Below, one piece after another: positions 56,650 to 64,000 of a stretch of 64,000 nt of DNA. How positions within the stretch are numbered: the first letter of the stretch is position 1; each line of letters begins with the position of its first letter. This DNA is from Channallabes apus (Eukaryota > Chordata > Actinopteri > Siluriformes > Clariidae). The stretch is taken from positions 11,108,065 through 11,172,064 of the forward strand of contig CM060113.1 of NCBI GenBank assembly GCA_030522415.1, read 5' to 3'. The notes under the pieces were generated by a model. That model saw nothing but the letters and a program-made list of their open reading frames with translations. It searched no databases and had not been told where the DNA came from. The position numbers were made by a program, and so were the translations under genes.

Positions 56650-57322
56650 GCCCATAAGAGATTAGTTTCTCTGGAACAAACTGAAGCTTTTTAGATATCA
56701 GTATGGTAGTTCCCTTAGCCCTTGAATTAAAGGGTCACCACCGAAAGTTATGCCATCCTTTTGGTGACCTACCCCAGCGAAGCACCCACTCCTTATCCCG
56801 GTAGTGGTGGAATCTAACGATAATGGCTCGTGGGGTTTTCCCCGACTGGGCTTTGGCACTGGTACCCAATGCGCTCTGTCCAGTTCCAGTGGCCTAGGGA
56901 AGGTCCAACCATGTCTTGGAGGAATTGGGAAACAAATTTCAAAGGTGAACTGTCTTCCTCTCCTTCAGGTAAGCCCACTATCCTTCGATCCTGTTGTCTG
57001 GATCGATTTCCGAGGTCTTCCACTTTGATAGCAGCGCAATGTTAGTTTTCTCGAGTTGCTGGAATCTCGTAGTCAGCTCGGTTATTTCTTCTCGGTTGCG
57101 AGTCCGGTCTCCATGGTTGTTGTCTGCCGACTGTGCAAATCTAACAAGGAGCTGAGAGCATCCAACTTCGTATGTATAGGCAGCTCTCAGCTCTGCCAGT
57201 GAACTTTCTTTGTGTTTGTCTAACTCTTGCGCAAAATGAGTCAAAACATCCACCATTGCGGTCCCCGAGGCTGGTTGAGATGAAGTGGCTACCCCTTTCC
57301 CTTGCCGCAGCTTTCTCGACAT
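56650..57322 (-). pseudogene. L1/Tx1-like ORF1 remnant
   Basis: The ATG at 57322 begins MSRKLRQGKGVATSSQ. A coiled-coil-like region follows (DNNHGDRTRNREEITELTTR, then FQQLEKTN). After a frameshift, NRSRQQDRRIVGLPEGEEDS (57023-56814) matches the RRM-type core of L1 ORF1 proteins, which bind RNA. Later codons toward 56740 are broken. Confidence 0.75.
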
Positions 57323-57518
57323 GTTATACTAGTTAGGATAGGACCAAACTATTTAAAACTTTGCTTGTACGACAAGAGGAGGTAAACTGGTAAATCGTGC
57401 ACAATATTACATGAAACGTGCGGGGGCAGCTTAAATATACATCTGTTCTCTACATCACCAAACTGGATTTAATGCCTAATTAGTTTAACACAATGTAAGT
57501 CTTTTGTTTTTTTGACAG

Positions 57519-57681
57519 GCCGTGGTATCTTTGCACTAGCATCATTTTCTAGAGGCGATTTTGTGGCTGAGTACAGAGGAGAAATTATTGATTTCACTGA
57601 ATCTCAAAGAAGAAGAAGAATCTACCATGATAAATGTGCTGTGTTTATGTTTGACTTTAAATGGAAAGGAAAAACATGGTG
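57519..57681 (+). CDS. SET-domain gene, SET exon 1 (KMT5A-like)
   Basis: 163 nt between TTTTTTTGACAG and TGGTG|GTAAGA. Completing the split Gly codon, it reads GRGIFALASFSRGDFVAEY then RGEIIDFTESQRRRRIY, FDFKWKGKTW. GRGIFA (SAM-binding loop) and DFVAEYRGE are SET hallmarks, closest to KMT5A (SET8) among families I know. SET proteins of this type methylate histone H4 Lys20. Teleosts have many KMT5A-like paralogues of unknown role. Confidence 0.9.
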
Positions 57682-57977
57682 GTAAGATAAATTACTTCAT
57701 ATCTGCACATCATCTGAAATACACAGAATTAAATGATTAAAACAATGATTAAAATATAATTATAAATATTAGTAAATTGTTCAATGAATGGTATGTTTTA
57801 TTTCTGAAAATAACCTTAAACCCCTAGTAAACCTTACGTAACACTCATAAAGCACAAGTTAATTTCAACATAATCTTTTAAAATGATAAATTTTACATCT
57901 GTCCAGTTAAACATTTACACCTGACCGTTAGATCTGAATATTCTGTCATGCTTTGCCTTTTTTCGGTGTGTGTTAAG

Positions 57978-58179
57978 CATTGATGCTGCAAAAGAAGATG
58001 GATCTTTTGGTAGGCTGGTTAATGATGACGACAAACATCCAAATTGCAATATGAAGAAGATTGAAGTGGATGGAAAACCCCATCTTTGCCTGTTTGCTGT
58101 AACGGACATCAAAGAAGGAGATGAAATAACCTACGATTATGGAGGAACAGACTGGCCTTGGCGTACAAAGGTCTGCAAG
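57978..58179 (+). CDS. SET-domain gene, SET exon 2
   Basis: 202 nt after GTGTGTGTTAAG, ending CAAG|GTATCT (a weaker donor 9 nt earlier, AAAG|GTCTGC, keeps the same phase). It encodes CIDAAKEDGSFGRLVNDDD, then KPHLCLFAVTDIKEGDEI and TYDYGGTDWPWR. The catalytic Tyr of YDYG is kept. The usual NHS motif of SET domains reads NDD here, so the histidine of the SAM/catalytic pocket is absent. Coding to this point is 156 codons and ends in phase 0. Confidence 0.9.
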
Positions 58180-59007
58180 GTATCTGACTCTGTTCAGCAT
58201 TGTTGTTTATTGTCCAATTTAGTTATTTAAACTGCTAACAGTTGTAAGACTTTATGAATATTTTTTGTGATATTTAAATTCCTGAACATTGTCACTTATC
58301 GGGCGCACTTCATTTTAGTTATACACAATTTTGAGAAAAGTTATACATTTATTGTACTAAAACATTGCAGGTAATAGTAACCTCTGAAAAGATTTTACTG
58401 CTATAAATAAATGGTAAATACATTAGAGCACCGTCTTTATCTACTTTACCACCTGATGAGCATGCCATAGAGCACTAACTGTACATTATATACATCTCCA
58501 GTGTGCATGACAGTGAACATAGAGCAGACAGGCATTACATTAGTGATATTTGAAGTGTCACAACTCTACCTTTTTTATAATATCATCTTGTTTAAGAGTT
58601 TCTATACGGGGTCCCCGCAAAGTAGGTTTTCGTCATGTATGTGTGTGAGAGAGAGAGTGTGAAAGGTGAACATAGATTTTTATTTAGAACAGTGTCCCCA
58701 CAATTCACCAAAACCTAATCTGTGTTAAAGGTCCCCAGAAGGTATGTATTAACTGAGATTTGTGTTTAAGCTATTTTTTGTTGCTATAACTAAATGTTAA
58801 ATACAAAACTGTGTGTTATTGAGCACATCATATTTACTTCATAACCTTCTAGAATTTGCTGTGTCTAACCCTGAAATCATGCACTTCATTCCTATAGTGA
58901 AGTAACGTATTTTAGTTCCAATTAACTGCTGTTTTTATTTTCCATTTGCTTCGTCTGCTTTTTAGATTGGATTAATTATTTTTTTTGCATGTCCCAAAAA
59001 AATGCAG

Positions 59008-59118
59008 GTGATGAAGGACACTACTGAGCACACTGTGCATGAGAAGCAGCAGCATGCTCTGCAGTCTACAACTGGTCTAGACAAAAACACTGACATGGCT
59101 TCATCTGTAACGGAGCAG
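59008..59118 (+). CDS. SET-domain gene, repeat exon copy 1 (type A)
   Basis: 111 nt, 37 codons, phase 0 on both sides, between AAAAAAATGCAG and GAGCAG|GTAAAC. It encodes VMKDTTEHTVHEKQQHALQ then STTGLDKNTDMASSVTEQ, a polar, probably disordered segment. An alternative acceptor 42 nt upstream (CTGCTTTTTAG, strong pyrimidine tract) adds 14 open codons here, starting at 58966. Confidence 0.8.
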
Positions 59119-59740
59119 GTAAACCTCTTCAATCCCAGTAGCACTTTTTATTAGAGCACGGTCTCTACTTTATCTACTTTACCACCTGATGAGCATGCCA
59201 TAGAGCACTAACTGTACATTATATACATCTCCAGTGTGCATGACAGTGAACATAGAGCAGACAGGCATTACATTAGTGATATTTGAAGTGTCAAAACTCT
59301 GCCTTTTTTATAATATCATCTTGTTTAAGAGTTTCCATACGGAGTCCCCACAAAGTAGGTTTTCGTCATGTATGTGTGTGAGAGAGAGAGTGTGAAAGGT
59401 GAACATAGATTTTTATTTAGAACAGTGTCCCCACAATTCACCAAAACCTAATCTGTGTTAAAGGTCCCCAGAAGGTATATATTAATGGAGATTTGTGTTT
59501 AAGCTATTTTTTGTTGCTATAACTAAATGTTAAATACAAAACTGTGTGTTATTGAGCACATCATATTTACTTCATAACCTTCTAGAATTTGCTGTGTCTA
59601 ACCCTGAAATCATGCACTTCATTCCTATAGTGAAGTAACGTATTTTAGTTCCAATTAACTGCTGTTTTTATTTTCCATTTGCTTCGTCTGCTTTTTAGAT
59701 TGGATTAATTATTTTTTTTGCATGTCCCAAAAAAATGCAG

Positions 59741-59851
59741 GTGATGAAGGACACTACTGAGCACACTGTGCATGAGAAGCAGCAGCATGCTCTGCAGTCT
59801 ACAACTGGTCTAGACAAAAACACTGACATGGCTTCATCTGTAACGGAGCAG
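59741..59851 (+). CDS. SET-domain gene, repeat exon copy 2 (type A)
   Basis: Protein sequence identical to copy 1, with the same splice sites. The upstream alternative acceptor also gives an in-frame 42-nt extension. Confidence 0.8.
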
Positions 59852-60472
59852 GTAAACCTCTTCAATCCCAGTAGCACTTTTTATTAGAGCACGGTCTCTA
59901 CTTTATCTACTTTACCACCTGATGAGCATGCCATAGAGCACTAACTGTACATTATATACATCTCCAGTGTGCATGACAGTGAACATAGAGCAGACAGGCA
60001 TTACATTAGTGATATTTGAAGTGTCAAAACTCTGCCTTTTTTATAATATCATCTTGTTTAAGAGTTTCCATACGGAGTCCCCACAAAGTAGGTTTTCGTC
60101 ATGTATGTGTGTGAGAGAGAGTTTGTGAAAGGTGAACATAGATTTTTATTTAGAACAGTGTCCCCACAATTCACCAAAACCTAATCTGTGTTAAAGGTCC
60201 CCAGAAGGTATATATTAATGGAGATTTGTGTTTAAGCTATTTTTTGTTGCTATAACTAAATGTTAAATACAAAACTGTGTGTTATTGAGCACATCATATT
60301 TACTTCATAACCTTCTAGAATTTGCTGTGTCTAACCCTGAAATCATGCACTTCATTCCTATAGTGAAGTAACGTATTTTAGTTCCAATTAACTGCTGTTT
60401 TTATTTTCCATTTGCTTCGTCTGCTTTTTAGATTGGATTAATTATTTTTTTGCACGTCCCAAAAAAATGCAG

Positions 60473-60583
60473 GTGATGAAGGACACTACTGAGCACAATG
60501 TGCATGAGAACCAGCAGCATGCTCTGCAGTCTGCAACTGGTCTAGACAAAAACACTGACATGGCTTCATCTGTAACGGAGCAG
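60473..60583 (+). CDS. SET-domain gene, repeat exon copy 3 (type B)
   Basis: Type B differs from type A by EHNVHENQQH in place of EHTVHEKQQH and SATGL in place of STTGL. The T-run before the exon has seven T instead of eight, so using the upstream acceptor would shift the frame into a TGA at the exon start. Confidence 0.8.
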
Positions 60584-61200
60584 GTAAACCTCTTCAATCC
60601 CAGTAGCACTTTTTATTAGAGCACTGTCTTTATCTACTTTACCACCTGATGAGCATGTCATAGAGCACTAACTGTACATTATATACATCTCCAGTGTGCA
60701 TGACAGTGAACATAGAGCAGACAGGCATTACATTAGTGATATTTGAAGTGTCAAAACTCTGCCTTTTTTATAATATCATCTTGTTTAAGAGTTTCCATAC
60801 GGAGTCCCCACAAAGTAGGTTTTCGTCATGTATGTGTGTGAGAGAGAGTTTGTGAAAGGTGAACGTAGATTTTTATTTAGAACAGTGTCCCCACAATTAA
60901 CCAAAAACTAATCTGTGTTAAAGGTCCCCAGAAGGTATGTATTCATGGAGATTTGTGTTTAAGCTATTTTTTGTTGCTATAACTAAATGTTAAATACAAA
61001 ACTGTGTGTTATTGAGCACATCATATTTACTTCATAACCTTCTAGAATTTGCTGTGTCTAACCCTGAAATCATGCACTTCATTCCTATAGTGAAGTAACG
61101 TATTTTAGTTCCAATTAACTGCTGTTTTTATTTTCCATTTGCTTTGTCTGCTTTTTAGATTGGATTAATTATTTTTTTTGCATGTCCCAAAAAAATGCAG

Positions 61201-61311
61201 GTGATGAAGGACACTACTGAGCACACTGTGCATGAGAAGCAGCAGCATGCTCTGCAGTCTACAACTGGTCTAGACAAAAACACTGACATGGCTTCATCTG
61301 TAACGGAGCAG
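61201..61311 (+). CDS. SET-domain gene, repeat exon copy 4 (type A)
   Basis: Same residues as copies 1 and 2. It lies exactly 1,460 bp from copy 2, and the unit around it is nearly identical to that of copy 2. Confidence 0.8.
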
Positions 61312-61932
61312 GTAAACCTCTTCAATCCCAGTAGCACTTTTTATTAGAGCACGGTCTCTACTTTATCTACTTTACCACCTGATGAGCATGCCATAGAGCA
61401 CTAACTGTACATTATATACATCTCCAGTGTGCATGACAGTGAACATAGAGCAGACAGGCATTACATTAGTGATATTTGAAGTGTCAAAACTCTGCCTTTT
61501 TTATAATATCATCTTGTTTAAGAGTTTCCATACGGAGTCCCCACAAAGTAGGTTTTCGTCATGTATGTGTGTGAGAGAGAGTTTGTGAAAGGTGAACATA
61601 GATTTTTATTTAGAACAGTGTCCCCACAATTCACCAAAACCTAATCTGTGTTAAAGGTCCCCAGAAGGTATATATTAATGGAGATTTGTGTTTAAGCTAT
61701 TTTTTGTTGCTATAACTAAATGTTAAATACAAAACTGTGTGTTATTGAGCACATCATATTTACTTCATAACCTTCTAGAATTTGCTGTGTCTAACCCTGA
61801 AATCATGCACTTCATTCCTATAGTGAAGTAACGTATTTTAGTTCCAATTAACTGCTGTTTTTATTTTCCATTTGCTTCGTCTGCTTTTTAGATTGGATTA
61901 ATTATTTTTTTGCACGTCCCAAAAAAATGCAG

Positions 61933-62043
61933 GTGATGAAGGACACTACTGAGCACAATGTGCATGAGAACCAGCAGCATGCTCTGCAGTCTGCAACTGG
62001 TCTAGACAAAAACACTGACATGGCTTCATCTGTAACGGAGCAG
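61933..62043 (+). CDS. SET-domain gene, repeat exon copy 5 (type B)
   Basis: Same residues as copy 3, 1,460 bp away, including the seven-T run that closes the alternative acceptor frame. Confidence 0.8.
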
Positions 62044-62660
62044 GTAAACCTCTTCAATCCCAGTAGCACTTTTTATTAGAGCACTGTCTTTATCTACTTT
62101 ACCACCTGATGAGCATGTCATAGAGCACTAACTGTACATTATATACATCTCCAGTGTGCATGACAGTGAACATAGAGCAGACAGGCATTACATTAGTGAT
62201 ATTTGAAGTGTCAAAACTCTGCCTTTTTTATAATATCATCTTGTTTAAGAGTTTCCATACGGAGTCCCCACAAAGTAGGTTTTCGTCATGTATGTGTGTG
62301 AGAGAGAGTTTGTGAAAGGTGAACGTAGATTTTTATTTAGAACAGTGTCCCCACAATTAACCAAAAACTAATCTGTGTTAAAGGTCCCCAGAAGGTATGT
62401 ATTCATGGAGATTTGTGTTTAAGCTATTTTTTGTTGCTATAACTAAATGTTAAATACAAAACTGTGTGTTATTGAGCACATCATATTTACTTCATAACCT
62501 TCTAGAATTTGCTGTGTCTAACCCTGAAATCATGCACTTCATTCCTATAGTGAAGTAACGTATTTTAGTTCCAATTAACTGCTGTTTTTATTTTCCATTT
62601 GCTTCGTCTGCTTTTTAGATTGGATTAATTATTTTTTTTGCACGTCCCAAAAAAATGCAG

Positions 62661-62771
62661 GTGATGAAGGACACTACTGAGCACAATGTGCATGAGAACC
62701 AGCAGCATGCTCTGCAGTCTGCAACTGGTCTAGACAAAAACACTGACATGGCTTCATCTGTAACGGAGCAG
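62661..62771 (+). CDS. SET-domain gene, repeat exon copy 6 (type B)
   Basis: Type B residues, but with the eight-T run of type A upstream, so it is a recombinant between the two unit types. It is the last exon copy before the array similarity fades near 63190. Confidence 0.8.
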
Positions 62772-63439
62772 GTAAACCTCTTCAATCCCAGTAGCACTTT
62801 TTATTAGAGCACTGTCTTTATCTACTTTACCACCTGATGAGCATGCCATAGAGCACTAACTGTACATTATATACATCTCCAGTGTGCATGACAGTGAACA
62901 TAGAGCAGACAGGCATTACATTAGTGATATTTGAAGTGTCAAAACTCTGCCTTTTTTATAATATCATCTTGTTTAAGAGTTTCCATACGGAGTCCCCACA
63001 AAGTAGGTTTTCGTCATGTATGTGTGTGAGAGAGAGTTTGTGAAAGGTGAACATAGATTTTTATTTAGAACAGTGTCCCCACAATTCACCAAAACCTAAT
63101 CTGTGTTAAAGGTCCCCAGAAGGTATGTATTTACTGAGATGTGTTTAAGCTATTTTGTTGCTATAACTAAACGTTAAGTACAAAACTTTGTGGGTGTGCC
63201 TAACTGAATCTAATTTGATGCAAGGTTTTGCAATATGCACACTGAAATTCTAGTCTATATTTCAGTGTCTGTTTAAAAAAAATAGATTTTAATTTAAATG
63301 TGTTGGTTATTACAATTTATACAACATTGTAAAATTTACATACAGTAAATTGTATTTTTTGTGTGAGTGTAGAGTTACAGCATTACTGAATTTATCTCTT
63401 TTCTTAGTATTGTGTGCTTTCTGTGATCATTTGTTTCAG

Positions 63440-63508
63440 CAGTCTTTATCAGAAGACTCTGAACAAGATATGTGCATACCAAGGTTACGGAGGACCAAAA
63501 GTATCATT
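63440..63508 (+). CDS. SET-domain gene, exon after the array
   Basis: 69 nt, phase 0, after TTGTTTCAG, ending ATCATT|GTAAGT. It encodes QSLSEDSEQDMCIPRLRRTK then SII: an acidic Ser-rich part followed by a basic RLRRTK patch. The acceptor is a tandem NAG (CAGCAG), which could add or drop one Gln. The gene continues past the window or ends in a further exon not seen here. Confidence 0.65.
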
Positions 63509-63639
63509 GTAAGTTTTTTATGGTTAACATTTATATTACCAATAGAATGTTCCTACTGCTTAGTTTCCACAGCATATCAGAACATTACAAATCTAAGACA
63601 TTTTAAATTCTAAGACATGTTTTACCTGCTAACAAATTG

Positions 63640-64000
63640 TAAATACAAAAGTATTGGGATAGACCTTTTAAGTGTAGGTGTTTCAGTTAGATCCGTTGCC
63701 ACAGGTGTATAACCTAGCCTTGCAGTCATCGCCAGTTATACACATTTGTAAAACATAATGGGTCTCGAACTTCATGACTTCAAGCATGGTCCTGTTATAG
63801 GATACCACCTTTCTTTTCATCCCTGCTGGCTATTCCACGGTCAACTGTAAGTACTGGTTTTGGCAAATGGAAGCGTTTAGAGTCAACAGCAACTCAGCCA
63901 TGAGGCGGAAAACCAGCAGCCGTGTGCATACCATCCAACACCTTTGAGATAAACTGGAACAGAGATTGTGAGCCAGACCCTCTCGTCCAACATCAGAGCC
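63640..64000 (+). mobile_element. Internally deleted Tc1-like relic, cut by the window end
   Basis: It starts near AAGTATTGGGATAGACCTTT. The ATG region (GGGTCTCGAACTTCATGACT) and HTH coding follow, then the sequence jumps at about 63935 to the C-terminal part (CACCTTTGAGATAAACTGGA, then GAGCCAGACCCTCTCGTCC). The central catalytic coding is missing. Recognised from the common family pattern. Confidence 0.68.

Larger units (their letters stand above)
58423..63192 (+). repeat. Tandem array of about 730-bp exon-bearing units
   Basis: Six complete units plus intron-only edges. Start-to-start spacings of the exon are 733, 732, 728, 732 and 728 bp. Each unit has an intron part (TTTACCACCTGATGAGCATG, then CGTCATGTATGTGTGTGAGA, AGGTCCCCAGAAGGTAT, CTTCGTCTGCTTTTTAG) and one 111-nt exon. 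Copies 2-3 and 4-5 repeat with a 1,460-bp period (exon types A-B, A-B, then B), showing a dimer-level duplication. Confidence 0.97.

Noticed and set aside
58962..62797. Repeated 60-codon minus-strand ORFs (MLLGLKRFTCSVTDEAM...)
   Set aside because: They are the antisense of the repeat exons and their acceptors. The plus strand has splice sites, phase and context.
58423..63192. Direct repeats as a CRISPR array
   Set aside because: Units are about 730 bp, contain exons, and the genome is eukaryotic.

Overview
The window looks like nuclear DNA of a ray-finned (teleost) fish. The evidence is spliced exons with GT-AG junctions, many fish-type Tc1-like transposons, L2/CR1/RTE-type LINEs, a Ty3/gypsy LTR element, hAT- and Harbinger-like MITEs, and a KMT5A-like SET-domain gene of a kind known to be expanded in teleosts. 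I cannot name the species. There is no bacterial-style coding. Most long ORFs belong to transposons or are antisense shadows.

Layout. 1-9.4 kb is gene-poor: a 700-bp G-rich GT minisatellite, a decayed LINE carrying a hAT MITE with a perfect 8-bp target duplication, a Tc1-related repeat and a TA-flanked MITE. 9.4-14.2 kb is a minus-strand L2-type LINE split by a complete 1,568-bp Tc1-like transposon. 14.8-18.2 kb holds two more Tc1-like elements and two copies of an A-tailed repeat. 19.1-23.95 kb is a Ty3/gypsy element with both LTRs, rearranged inside: an integrase fragment and an LTR-like foreign segment lie between RT and the RNase H end. 25.2-37.6 kb is a nested insertion: an old repeat split by an element with GGCC/GGTTTC ends, holding a long L2 LINE, which is in turn split by a 4.9-kb TA-flanked element bearing three Pol III-like tRNA-type units. 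38.7-43.6 kb is relics, one a LINE-in-LINE nest. 43.8-45.4 kb has small exons of an unidentified gene or gene relic. 46.1-49.5 kb is a Harbinger-like element with a 3-bp TTA duplication, interrupted by an RTE-like LINE with its own 14-bp duplication.

The only clear host gene is on the plus strand from about 51 kb to beyond 63.5 kb. It has a GC-rich promoter area, a start-codon exon (53,254), two SET-domain exons (57,519 and 57,978), then a 4.8-kb tandem array of about 730-bp units, each carrying one 111-nt phase-0 exon (six copies), then another phase-0 exon at 63,440. The predicted protein is a short KMT5A-like SET domain followed by up to six near-identical 37-residue repeats. The array has a 1,460-bp higher-order pattern of two unit types. 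Two of the six copies have a 1-nt deletion that closes an alternative upstream splice acceptor frame. This array is the most unusual host feature here. The large intron before the SET exons is full of transposons (hAT MITE, L1-like relic, Tc1-like). The window ends inside an internally deleted Tc1-like relic.
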